Virus record (IMG/VR): IMGVR_UViG_3300035034_000644 | Location: 1-34,298 of that record | Length of the DNA stretch: 34,298 nt | From: a virus | Direction: 5' to 3' (one strand) | Shown: positions 1 to 7,905 of the stretch, piece by piece | How the letters are laid out: the number at the start of each line of letters is the position of its first letter | How positions within the stretch are numbered: the first letter of the stretch is position 1 | Made by a program: the position numbers and the translations under genes | The notes under the pieces: model-generated | The model's input: only the letters and a program-made list of their open reading frames with translations | The model's database searches: none | What the model was told of the DNA's origin: nothing

Positions 1-264
1 CCACGTATCAGCCACCAGAAATGATCTGGCTTCCATGATAACGTACTCAGTGCCAGCACTTAGCTGCTGTATAAACACAACACCTAGACCGTCTGAATCA
101 TCGTAATCCGTGGGCTGCACTGCTGCACCGTTGATGTACACTTCAATGTTGCCGGGACTGAACCCACCCGCAACAGGGATGGTATCGGATGCGAATGTCA
201 GAGTGCCGAAGGTTCTTACCTTTGTAGCTTGTGCTACTGGCTCAACGCCTATGTATCCACTCAT
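1..264 (-). CDS. Tail-fibre-type protein, partial (C-terminus beyond left edge)
   Basis: An open frame starts at an ATG at 264 and reads leftward off the window with no stop, giving at least 88 residues. A strong GGAGG ribosome site lies about 7 nt upstream. The protein begins MSGYIGVEPVAQATKV and continues with small and beta-forming residues, including a VYINGAAVQP segment. That pattern is common at the N-termini of podovirus tail-fibre or tail-spike proteins that attach to the virion before a receptor-binding region. Its first residues resemble those of the next gene (MSGYVGGG). It is probably the last gene of the leftward virion operon visible here. The role as host-recognition fibre is inferred from position and N-terminal style; the receptor-binding part is not visible. 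Confidence 0.7.
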   Translation of the reverse strand, partial: MSGYIGVEPVAQATKVRTFGTLTFASDTIPVAGGFSPGNIEVYINGAAVQPTDYDDSDGLGVVFIQQLSAGTEYVIMEARSFLVADTW

Positions 265-334
265 TCTGAGCCTCCGTTGTGCGCCAGTATCGGATCAACA
301 AATAGTTGGCCTTCTGTGCTCTCGTAGTAATTCA

Positions 335-982
335 CTATCGCATCTCCATCCAGAAAATAGTATTCGCTCTTGTTAATTCGTAGTTGCTTCCTAATGGAAT
401 TTCAGCGTATACAGAACAAGTTCCTCCTGTAACTGCGGAGGTTGTATTGGAGGATACAACTTCCCCGTTTACACTTAGAGACATAGTAAATCGAACACTA
501 GTATCATACCTAACACTGACGGAAATTTGTCGTTGTGTGTTATTAGTATAAATAGTCGCATTTGCCCTGCTGGCAGTTACATCGACCCAATCTTGGCCAA
601 GCCCAGCAGCCGCGTTAAACCACTTAGCAACAAGCGTTACGGTTGCGTTCACGGTTTCGTTAACCAAAGATTTAGAAGTCGTACCACCTGCATGAGCTGC
701 ATTCACAATCAGGTTATCAACGTCTGTGATGACCTCGACTGTGAACAGCTTGTCGTTACTGGCTGAGCCTACAACACTAATCACGTCCCCTACTTCCAGA
801 CCAATACCGCCGATACCTGTCAGGCTGATATTGTTATCGGAGTTAGTGAACACAGCCGTACCTGATACACTGGTCAGGCTTGGGCTGTCTACCTTGTTAT
901 CAAGCAAACCGTTGGCCTGTGCCTGTGTGTACGAGTCATACAGGGCTATCGGCTTTACACCTCCCCCTACGTACCCACTCAT
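335..982 (-). CDS. Probable tail fibre / appendage protein (215 aa)
   Basis: The protein starts MSGYVGGGVKPIALYDSY and is rich in Ser, Thr, Val, Asn and Gly, as in beta-structured phage appendage proteins. The start at 982 overlaps the stop of the upstream 105-aa gene by 4 nt (ATGA), with a TTGGAG-type ribosome site, so translation is probably coupled. A short middle segment (DVISVVGSASNDKLFTVEVITDVDNL is too long to quote as a motif, but alternates hydrophobic and polar residues) suggests a compact beta domain. One GTTTACAC site lies inside at 467-474. No enzymatic motif is visible. A fibre or fibre-accessory role is inferred from location after the A-rich fibre gene and from the shared MSGY start with the next gene. 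Confidence 0.65.
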   Translation of the reverse strand: MSGYVGGGVKPIALYDSYTQAQANGLLDNKVDSPSLTSVSGTAVFTNSDNNISLTGIGGIGLEVGDVISVVGSASNDKLFTVEVITDVDNLIVNAAHAGGTTSKSLVNETVNATVTLVAKWFNAAAGLGQDWVDVTASRANATIYTNNTQRQISVSVRYDTSVRFTMSLSVNGEVVSSNTTSAVTGGTCSVYAEIPLGSNYELTRANTIFWMEMR

Positions 983-1296
983 GGCGTCTGCTCCAAGTAG
1001 CTGATAATTACATCGACCACACTATCGGCGTCAGACGTGGCGTTTACAGTCTCTCCAGCGACCACCACAATTTTACTGCCTACCATGATGTCTATGGCAC
1101 TGCCGACAGGCAGTGGGGTGGCCGCCCCGCTTATCAGAGTGCCACTTACGTCAAACTCAACAACGTGGTTGGCTGAGGCGTCCCCGTTGGCAGCTCGGCA
1201 CCCGATAACGGTCAGTACGCTGCCTGCAGGCGCGGTTAATACGGTGGTGCCTGCAATGCTGGCCTGTGCTTTTGCGTTCTTCAGTACGTTTGGCAT
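979..1296 (-). CDS. Small virion-associated protein (105 aa), possible fibre accessory
   Basis: This short protein begins MPNVLKNAKAQASIAGTTVL and is Ala/Val/Gly-rich with alternating hydrophobic residues, suggesting a small beta-sandwich. It lies 6 nt after the A-rich fibre gene and overlaps the following 215-aa gene by 4 nt, so it belongs to the same operon. No signal peptide, membrane segment or catalytic motif is seen. Small proteins of this style occur among tail-fibre genes of marine podoviruses. Whether it caps, decorates or trimerises a fibre cannot be told from the sequence. Confidence 0.6.
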   Translation of the reverse strand: MPNVLKNAKAQASIAGTTVLTAPAGSVLTVIGCRAANGDASANHVVEFDVSGTLISGAATPLPVGSAIDIMVGSKIVVVAGETVNATSDADSVVDVIISYLEQTP

Positions 1297-1302
1297 GGTG
1301 TT

Positions 1303-2121
1303 TTATCCTAGTGCTATGGCAAATACGATGGCGGCGGCTTCCGATAGGGCTGCACTGGCGGCAGAAGCGTCGGCAAACCCTGAGCTGTCCACTGCGCTGG
1401 CGGCAGAAGCGTCGGCAAACCCTGAGCTGTCCACTGCGCTGGCGGCAGAAGCGTCGGCAAACCCTGAGCTGTCCACTGCGCTGGCGGCAGAAGCGTTTGC
1501 GCTGTCAGACGCTGCCACTGCGGCGGCTTGCACATCAGTCTCGTCGTTTACAACGGCTGCCAGTAGCGTCCCGTCAGGGTAGTCAGTAGTAAGCACCGCT
1601 TCGTTGGATACCGAATCATAAGTGTAGTCGGTGCCTAGAAAAAGGCGCCCGCGGTCGCCGCTAATGCCGTTTAAATACAATGCGGCCCCGGCGATGTTTT
1701 TAGTGAACGGTACAACGGTCTGTGCGGCGGCGAGCGTTTGAACCTCCACCACTGCCCCTGCACCTTTCACACTGACCAGATTGAACCACTGTGCAGAGGC
1801 GGGCACCCATATCTGCACCTGACCGTTGAATATGCGGAGTACGTCTATCCCCGACACGGCTATGCGAATATCACCAGTGCCTGCACGATAGATGCCCGAT
1901 TGTGGCTCTTCGCCAAACGCTATGCCCGGTGCGGTTTTAAGCCCGGACACGTTTTTTATCGGCGCCAGCATACCGCCTTTACCGGTGCGAGAGAGGCTGT
2001 CCTCCAGTGCTGCGGCGATATCCTCCATGGTGGGGTTTGCCCACGTCGGAGATATGGTCGTGCCGGTTTCTACCGGGTTGCCTGCTGGGAGGCTGTAGCT
2101 GCCTGCTGCGTTACGCGACAT
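1303..2121 (-). CDS. Tail fibre protein with 14-residue tandem repeats (272 aa)
   Basis: The N-terminus (MSRNAAGSYSLPAGNPVETG, then TTISPTWANPTMEDIAAAL) matches a style I know from podovirus tail-fibre N-terminal regions. After about residue 200 the protein becomes Ala/Ser-rich with three perfect 14-residue repeats (unit about DSSGFADASAASAV) encoded by a 42-bp DNA tandem repeat. Ala/Ser-rich repeats are common in the extended shafts of phage side-tail fibres. It ends soon after the repeats and has no obvious receptor-binding domain, so that tip may be supplied by the small genes downstream. The start at 2121 lies 2 nt after the 879-aa gene's stop as transcribed. Recombination between repeats could vary the shaft length. 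Confidence 0.8.
   Translation of the reverse strand: MSRNAAGSYSLPAGNPVETGTTISPTWANPTMEDIAAALEDSLSRTGKGGMLAPIKNVSGLKTAPGIAFGEEPQSGIYRAGTGDIRIAVSGIDVLRIFNGQVQIWVPASAQWFNLVSVKGAGAVVEVQTLAAAQTVVPFTKNIAGAALYLNGISGDRGRLFLGTDYTYDSVSNEAVLTTDYPDGTLLAAVVNDETDVQAAAVAASDSANASAASAVDSSGFADASAASAVDSSGFADASAASAVDSSGFADASAASAALSEAAAIVFAIALG
1355..1497. repeat. 42-bp tandem repeat, three full copies plus a partial
   Basis: Copies begin at 1355, 1397 and 1439, each 42 bp and apparently identical. A partial fourth begins at 1481 and diverges after about 17 bases. The unit is 14 codons, so copy-number change keeps the fibre gene in frame. Confidence 0.95.
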
Positions 2122-2123
2122 AT

Positions 2124-4763
2124 TTAGTCTTCCTCGTCGATGTCACCGGTCTGGCCGGAGAATACGCCTAACTTTATGAGTGACCGTTTAAACACTTCTC
2201 CCATAGCTTCAGGTGGCATGTCTGGCGTGAGTCGGCCCTCGATCACATTAACGAACTTTTCCGGGTTGGTCAGTAAGTCTCGAAGTTTACCTATCCTCTC
2301 CGGGTCTAGCCGCTTATTTCTAAGGTATCGGCCAATCGTTCTTTTGAGCATCCCCGCCGCCATTAACTGATGCGAAGAGGGTAGCCCCTGCAGAACGGTT
2401 ATGACACCGCCAGTCGTGAGCAGTTCATCGACCAGCTGCTGCGCCTGCCCTTGCCCGGCCACTTCACGGTTGCTGGCGCCGGCGCTGCGGCGAAGCCTTC
2501 TGCCTTCCTGCATGGCGATAATATCAACGACCTGCTGACGGTTGGCGTCGGTAATTATGCCGTCGTCCATGAGCTTGTTGAGCTTGGCGCCCAGCTTACC
2601 GTCCAGCTTGTCCGCAGCCAGTATATCCTCTTTCAGCCGGCCTATAACTTTTGATTTAAACGCCTCACCGTACTCATCCCCTTGGCGGCTTATGCGCTGG
2701 TACAGCTTGCCTAACTGCCCGCTATAGTCGTCGTCTTTCAGCATACTGTCTATGTAGCTGTTCGGGCGATCAGCAAACTTTGCCACATCCAAGCCTTTAA
2801 CCGTTGTTTTACGGGCATTAGACCGGGATTTCAGGCGGGCTATGGCCTTGTTGAGCACAGTGTCCGCTTGCTTCTCGGTGGCCAGAGTCGCTTTTTGCGC
2901 AGTGCCGGCCTCTTTGGCGGCGTCATCCAGCGTCATGCGGCTGGATATGGCGCGCCTCACATCATCACCGACTTCAGGGAAAGCATCTAAAGCGGCCTCA
3001 TACCGGGTCAGTACGTCTTCTTTCATGCTGGTGCGCCGTAGCTCACTGCGCAGTGCCTCTGCGGCTTTATCCATGACCTCGGGGCTTTCCGACGCCTTAA
3101 TGCGTCGTACTGTGTCCGCCCCGGTGTTGCCTGCAAAACCCCCAAAGGAATCCACAAAGGTTTCAGGGCTGTCGAGCGCCAGAGCCAGCGCCTTGCCGCC
3201 TTTCTTCCCTCCCAGCCGGGTCTTCTGCTGAATCGTGGCTGCTATGGCATCCTGAAAAGCCGGGCCTACCCGCACATCTTTGGCCATAGCGCCGTCCAGA
3301 ATGTTCTGCACTTCACCCAGCTGTTTGTTAAGCGGCCCGAAGTCGCTGGTGGCCCGTGCGTTCCGGTTGATCTGCTTAATGGTGGACAGCACGTACTGAA
3401 TATCGCGGGGGTCGGCGATATTCTCCATGTTGTTGAGTTTGTTCATTATGGTTTTGTACTGAGAGTTTAAATCCGCCCTCATGTCTTTGGGCATGGACTC
3501 ACTGAAGTCAGATAGATCACCCTGCAGCTTCTTAGTTTCAATCTCTCGGATTTCATCAAACCGCGCCCATGGAGGGCTGACAAGCTCTTCTCTGAGGTCG
3601 TTGTCCAGCTTACGATAGGCGCCGGCAAGTTCTGTGCTGGCCTCATCCGTCCGCGCGCGGCCTCCGAGGGCAGTATCTGCCTCAGACTCAAGCACTCTGG
3701 ACTGCTGTAAACGCTCAGCGGCGGCCTGCTCTGCAGCCTGTGCTTCGGTTACGGTGTTCCCCCGCACCTGTCCTGCGCGCCCTACCGCCGCAGTCTGGCC
3801 TTGGTCTATGGCGCTATTTGCACCTCGCAGCTGCCGTGCAAGCTCTTGCTGCGGCACGGCAGTGTTTGACCCAGCCGGTGTAACAGTATCCTCAAACTGC
3901 TGGCCTATTCGCTGCTCACGGGCTGAGTAGACTTCATCGAACGCGTCTTTGTTGCGTGGCGTCATCCGGCGAATGGCGTTTTCTATCTCGGGCAGGTTTT
4001 CATAGTTTTTTGCGAGGTCTTGTAAAGAGCCGACGTCGCCCGTTCGCACCCCTTCTACGACACTGGCAAACTCTGCATCCGTTATGTTTTCACGGAGAAA
4101 ATTCGCACTGTCGATAAGCTGCTCGGGTACAGAGTCCTTTCCAAATACTTTGCCCCATGCTGCCGGCGTTAATGCGCCTGTGACGCCGCCGACAATCTCA
4201 CCTACGTCGCCTCCGGCTGCCTCACCTACGGCAGCACCGCCTGCCATAAGCAGATCAGAGCCTTTGTCGGCCATTCGGGATACCGCACTTCCGCCGCCGG
4301 CGCCCCATTCGGTAAACGTGCGCATGAAATCTTGCACCGGGTTGTTGGCGTTTTTCATGGCTTCTGTGCGGTCGGCCACATAGGGCCGGAGTGCCGACAT
4401 GGTAGGCGCAACCTTAAACTTGTCCGCACCCACTACCGACGCACCCAAATTCCACACCGTAGACGGCAAATCTACGACGTCCATAATAGCCGTATTCATG
4501 CCTCCCATAAGGTCGGCCACCCTTTCTTCAGGGCTAGTGTATGCACCCAGCTTCTGCTGTTGCTCGACGCTGGGGAACCGACCGGGAGGTGCACCTTTTG
4601 GTACGGGCATAATTTTTCTGCTGGGTGGGGCTGCAGCCGTTTTCGGTACTTGTTTAAGGAACGCATCGCGGTCAAAGCTGGGCGCTGCCTCGGCTTCAGC
4701 ACCCCCGCTGTCAGCTGGCGCCACCCCTCGGGAAGCTAAAAACTCATCTCTGTTAAACGCCAT
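2124..4763 (-). CDS. Large internal virion / DNA-ejection-type protein (879 aa)
   Basis: The largest virion gene. Residues 1-50 hold two copies of a short peptide (FNRDEFL and FDRDAFL) separated by an Ala/Glu-rich linker. A Gly/Ala-rich, weakly hydrophobic stretch near residues 165-200 (AGGAAVGEAAGG) could insert in a membrane. Most of residues 200-850 is predicted by eye to be long charged helices (Lys/Glu/Gln/Ala-rich). Size, helicity and position after three other internal-type proteins match the ejection protein group of podoviruses (T7 gp14-16, P22 gp7/16/20), which leave the capsid to help DNA cross the envelope. No lysozyme or transglycosylase motif was recognised. The ATG overlaps the preceding stop as TAATG, with an AGGAG site upstream. 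Confidence 0.75.
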   Translation of the reverse strand: MAFNRDEFLASRGVAPADSGGAEAEAAPSFDRDAFLKQVPKTAAAPPSRKIMPVPKGAPPGRFPSVEQQQKLGAYTSPEERVADLMGGMNTAIMDVVDLPSTVWNLGASVVGADKFKVAPTMSALRPYVADRTEAMKNANNPVQDFMRTFTEWGAGGGSAVSRMADKGSDLLMAGGAAVGEAAGGDVGEIVGGVTGALTPAAWGKVFGKDSVPEQLIDSANFLRENITDAEFASVVEGVRTGDVGSLQDLAKNYENLPEIENAIRRMTPRNKDAFDEVYSAREQRIGQQFEDTVTPAGSNTAVPQQELARQLRGANSAIDQGQTAAVGRAGQVRGNTVTEAQAAEQAAAERLQQSRVLESEADTALGGRARTDEASTELAGAYRKLDNDLREELVSPPWARFDEIREIETKKLQGDLSDFSESMPKDMRADLNSQYKTIMNKLNNMENIADPRDIQYVLSTIKQINRNARATSDFGPLNKQLGEVQNILDGAMAKDVRVGPAFQDAIAATIQQKTRLGGKKGGKALALALDSPETFVDSFGGFAGNTGADTVRRIKASESPEVMDKAAEALRSELRRTSMKEDVLTRYEAALDAFPEVGDDVRRAISSRMTLDDAAKEAGTAQKATLATEKQADTVLNKAIARLKSRSNARKTTVKGLDVAKFADRPNSYIDSMLKDDDYSGQLGKLYQRISRQGDEYGEAFKSKVIGRLKEDILAADKLDGKLGAKLNKLMDDGIITDANRQQVVDIIAMQEGRRLRRSAGASNREVAGQGQAQQLVDELLTTGGVITVLQGLPSSHQLMAAGMLKRTIGRYLRNKRLDPERIGKLRDLLTNPEKFVNVIEGRLTPDMPPEAMGEVFKRSLIKLGVFSGQTGDIDEED

Positions 4764-5983
4764 TATTTGAGCACTCCTGCTTCAACGAGGGCCGCACGAA
4801 CTTCCTCATCATCGGGGTTTTCCAGCAAGTAGCCCAGCGCGCCTTTAAACTCAGCTGGCGGGTTGGCCGCCAGCGCGTCCTGTACGCTCTTTGTCTTGCG
4901 CTTCAGAAGTAAGTCGTCGTAGCTCATCACACCTTCAAACTGCCTGCGCTCGGCGAAATTAGAGCCTTCATAGGCTGAGTCTAAGTTTATAAGGCCCCGT
5001 GAAGCTGTGTTGTCTACCGTACCCAGACGACGCAAAATAGCGCTCAGTCGGATGCCCGGAGCGTTCGCAATGAACGAGTTAGAATTGCGCTCTTCATTAG
5101 TTGTCAATGCGGAGCCGAACAGTGAGTTACGCAGCACCGAGCCGCCCAAGTTTATCTCGTTCAAAAACTCACGCATTTTTGGTGAGACGCTGGAAAATTC
5201 ACCCTTGAGCATTTCTGTAAACGCGGCGGGAGTAGCTGCCTCGGCAAGCGCCCGCGCCAGCCTTGGCTGCAAGTCTTCCAGCTGCGCTAAATCTTCACTG
5301 CTGAAATCCTGTGCTATCTGTGAGGCCGCCGCCGCGCCTGAGCGCTGGTTGTAGAGTTTGTACGCCTCTCCCTCAGCAGCTGCTCTCGACCGCCAGCCAG
5401 CACCGCCTCCGCCTCCAGCACTGGTGTCTCGCTTAACCATGCCGTCGAGGTTTACCGGGTTGCCTCTTTCATCGACCGGGCCTTTGTCAGTCATAAACGC
5501 CACTTCAGTACGGCTTGGGTCTGTCGTATCTTCGTAGACATCGCCACCACCGTTAAAGTCATTGGCGGTCAGGCTATTGACCTGTCGGGCCTGCTCTACC
5601 GCACGGCCAAGCGCCCCGCCCTGCCATTCGCGCTCATAGCGGGTGTTGTCCGCCTGTATGGCGGCTTGTGAGGCGTCTTGGTCACGGGAATACTGCGTCT
5701 GATCGGCCTGTTTTTCAGCGTTATACAGCTTTTCAGCGCCATACCGCTGGGCGTATTTTTGTGTGGCTTGCTTTAAACGGGGTGCAGAGTCTGACACCAT
5801 TTCCCGCCCACGTTGGCGATCCATATTGCCGCTTAACGCTGCAAAAATGTTGCGTCCGCCCCCGGGGGTGTTATCGACCAGCCCCTGTCCCCTTTGCATC
5901 TGGGCCTGTTGGGTAGCAAGCTCAGCTTTCGCCGCCTGCTCTCCCCGCAATGCCTGTGCCAGCCGATTAGCGTCAAATTCCAT
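4763..5983 (-). CDS. Internal virion / ejection-type protein (406 aa)
   Basis: The protein starts MEFDANRLAQALRGEQAAKA and has a Gln/Ala/Arg-rich helical N-terminal third. A Gly-rich hinge (SAGGGGGAG) lies near residue 195, followed by a more globular helical C-terminal half. No catalytic motif is seen. It is followed by the 879-aa protein with a TAATG overlap and preceded by the 236-aa gene with 11 nt between them. Composition and placement between two other internal-type proteins fit an inner core or ejection protein. Its specific T7 or P22 counterpart cannot be assigned by eye. Confidence 0.65.
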   Translation of the reverse strand: MEFDANRLAQALRGEQAAKAELATQQAQMQRGQGLVDNTPGGGRNIFAALSGNMDRQRGREMVSDSAPRLKQATQKYAQRYGAEKLYNAEKQADQTQYSRDQDASQAAIQADNTRYEREWQGGALGRAVEQARQVNSLTANDFNGGGDVYEDTTDPSRTEVAFMTDKGPVDERGNPVNLDGMVKRDTSAGGGGGAGWRSRAAAEGEAYKLYNQRSGAAAASQIAQDFSSEDLAQLEDLQPRLARALAEAATPAAFTEMLKGEFSSVSPKMREFLNEINLGGSVLRNSLFGSALTTNEERNSNSFIANAPGIRLSAILRRLGTVDNTASRGLINLDSAYEGSNFAERRQFEGVMSYDDLLLKRKTKSVQDALAANPPAEFKGALGYLLENPDDEEVRAALVEAGVLK

Positions 5984-5994
5984 CGTATGCCCCT

Positions 5995-6705
5995 TTAAGA
6001 GATTAAGCCCATCAACAGCCCTGCGGCGATTCCGGCTGGGCCAAGGGTGGACAAATAAGCCTGCACACCGGTAGACGCTGCACCGCCTACGTCACCTTCT
6101 GCTATTTGCTGGGCACCTCGCAGTGCGGACACCAGACTACCACCGCTGACACCATCAAGCGCGCTTTCTGCCACGCCTTCGCCTGCCGTTTCGAGCGCCA
6201 TATCCGCTGCAGCACCGGCGCCCGGAGTGTTCATGGCCACTTGCTCTGCACCGGGCAGCATGGCTGCATCGGCCACGCTGGCCATGTCCATACCTTCACC
6301 TGACGCCCGTAGCCCGTCCAAAATACCCCCGGTAGGCTCGATAGCTGGCGGATTTACGCCCATCGGTTCAGGGGCGCCCATGGGCACCTCTGGCTGTCCT
6401 GCCATCAACCCCCGCCCATCGGTAGGGTCAGCCCCCGGAGTGTCCATAGCGACTTGCTCAGTGCCGGTCATTTGCCCGCGGTCACCTCTCAAGCTATTTA
6501 CAAGCGACGTGGTGTAGTCCCGAATGGGGGTGTCCTCGCCAGTGAACTTATCGTAGGCTGTTGCACCGTCTGCCAACAATTCACGCCGGACTTGGTTTTC
6601 GTTCTGCGTGATCTGGGTTTGAGCCGCTGATCGGGCGATTTCCGCATTCAGGTAATCAGGGGTACCCGGTACTGCAGCTTGTTTAAAACTCGCGTATCTG
6701 GCCAT
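5995..6705 (-). CDS. Internal virion-type protein with Pro/Gly/Met-rich repeats (236 aa)
   Basis: The N-terminal 60 residues are helical and polar (MARYASFKQAAVPGTPDYLN). The middle is low-complexity, rich in Pro, Gly, Met and Ala, with a duplicated peptide (TEQVAMDTPGAD and AEQVAMNTPGAG). The last 35 residues are hydrophobic and glycine-rich (YLSTLGPAGIAAGLLMGLIS), resembling a membrane-active helix. Such hydrophobic ends occur in phage ejection proteins such as P22 gp7/gp20 or T7 gp14. The ATG overlaps the preceding gene's stop (TAATG), showing tight coupling. A role in forming an envelope channel is inference. Confidence 0.6.
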   Translation of the reverse strand: MARYASFKQAAVPGTPDYLNAEIARSAAQTQITQNENQVRRELLADGATAYDKFTGEDTPIRDYTTSLVNSLRGDRGQMTGTEQVAMDTPGADPTDGRGLMAGQPEVPMGAPEPMGVNPPAIEPTGGILDGLRASGEGMDMASVADAAMLPGAEQVAMNTPGAGAAADMALETAGEGVAESALDGVSGGSLVSALRGAQQIAEGDVGGAASTGVQAYLSTLGPAGIAAGLLMGLIS

Positions 6706-7466
6706 TATGCCTCACCTCCAAACGGGGACATCAAATCTTTTACGTTGCCGGTCGGGTTCAGTGCATTCGCTTCGTTCAAGTCAAAGCTGCGCTTAGACAG
6801 GTACTCCTGAATGTTCTTATCCCGCAGTGCGTTTGCGAACTCAGTGCTGCCAAGCTGCTGGCTGTATGCCTGAGCCGACTCTTGCCGTCCAGTACCCACG
6901 GCACCCATTCTGGCCTGTTCATATGCGTCGTTCCGCGCGCGGTCAAAGTTACCCATGGCGCGGTCGTAAGCTGCATCGCCCGGGCGTAGCCCTTGGCTGC
7001 GTAGCTTCACTTCCATATCGCTGGCGCGCTGCTCAAACTGCGGGTCAAGTCGGGACGTTTCGCGCTGGTATGCCATATCTTCAGACCGCTGGCGCAGCTC
7101 AGTCGGGTCAAACTCCAAGTTGGAGCCTTCGCCAAACTGTTCAAAATCCGCTGCACTGCCCATAGATTCGCCGGCCCTATTCATAGCCTGACTTTGCAAA
7201 TACGACTGTTTTTGTGCGTTACCGATCTGGTCATTTAACAGACCTTCCATCGGGTCGGACAGATTTTGCTCTTGCCTCCATCGGGTCACTTTCTGCCCGG
7301 TTGCAGGGTCGATATCCGAATAAGTCCCCCACGTCAGGCTCCCGAACGGATTGTACTGGTCGGGTCGGTTTGCATAGTTTGTGTCGCGGGCTGTTTCGCG
7401 GTTCTCGACGCCTTCTTGCTTGGCTGCCCCGACAACATCTGGCCCGCTGCTGCTACCTTTGCCCAT
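6705..7466 (-). CDS. Internal virion-type protein (253 aa)
   Basis: The protein begins MGKGSSSGPDVVGAAKQEGV, then an aromatic/Asn-rich segment (NYANRPDQYNPFGSLTWGTY) that I recognise from internal or tail proteins of podoviruses. The rest is Gln/Arg/Ala/Glu-rich helix typical of inner core proteins. It overlaps the end of the acetyltransferase gene by 14 nt and the next gene by one base within TAATG. No enzyme motif is visible. It is probably the first of four internal or ejection proteins, based on gene order in T7- and P22-like phages. Confidence 0.65.
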   Translation of the reverse strand: MGKGSSSGPDVVGAAKQEGVENRETARDTNYANRPDQYNPFGSLTWGTYSDIDPATGQKVTRWRQEQNLSDPMEGLLNDQIGNAQKQSYLQSQAMNRAGESMGSAADFEQFGEGSNLEFDPTELRQRSEDMAYQRETSRLDPQFEQRASDMEVKLRSQGLRPGDAAYDRAMGNFDRARNDAYEQARMGAVGTGRQESAQAYSQQLGSTEFANALRDKNIQEYLSKRSFDLNEANALNPTGNVKDLMSPFGGEA

Positions 7467-7905
7467 GTTCTAAATCCTCTGATGTGTCAGGGAGTACCCT
7501 GCAGTTTTCTTTGAGCATCTGCATCGCAATGTAGTCTACCCCCTCGCCAAACCCTTCCGGTATCCTGAACACTTCCGTGAACCCCATGTGGGTATTCAGT
7601 TTTATCGCCTTGGTGTTGCTGGCGGGCACAAATCCGTACATTGCACTCTTGCCGGCGACGTTAAACACGTAGTTTACACACTCTTGCAGGAAACCGTGAC
7701 GAAGCACCATGGATGAAGTGACCGTAAAATGGGCTTGCACCGAATTATATGTCCAGTTATCCAGCACACAGGCTCCGACGTGGGCACCGGTGTCGGCATT
7801 AATGGCGATTATGCCGCTGGTGTCCTCCACCTGAAGGGGGTTGATCTGGCTTTTTATCCACGCCCAATCGGAAGGGCCGTGGAAAGCGCGAAAAGCCACC
7901 CTCAC
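7453..7905 (-). CDS. GNAT-type N-acetyltransferase
   Basis: The product resembles small Gcn5-related acetyltransferases, which move an acetyl group from acetyl-CoA to an amine. It has an initial strand (VRVAFRAF), a central beta segment (GIIAINADTGAHVGACVLDNW), a helix before the acetyl-CoA site (VLRHGFLQECVNYVF) and a typical late strand-helix (YGFVPASNTKAIKLNTHMGFTEVFRI). The last matches the GNAT pattern N..A..L....GF. The frame is open to a GTG at 7941. I prefer the GTG at 7905 because it overlaps the upstream gene's TGA by 4 nt (GTGA); neither start has a strong ribosome site. GNAT genes sit among internal-protein genes in some T7-like and marine podoviruses. The substrate is unknown. 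Confidence 0.75.
   Translation of the reverse strand: MRVAFRAFHGPSDWAWIKSQINPLQVEDTSGIIAINADTGAHVGACVLDNWTYNSVQAHFTVTSSMVLRHGFLQECVNYVFNVAGKSAMYGFVPASNTKAIKLNTHMGFTEVFRIPEGFGEGVDYIAMQMLKENCRVLPDTSEDLEHGQR

Noticed and set aside
1037-1582. 181-aa plus-strand frame with NPELSTALAAEASA repeats
   Set aside because: Antisense reading of the 42-bp fibre repeats; the minus-strand frame fits a known fibre start and the operon direction.
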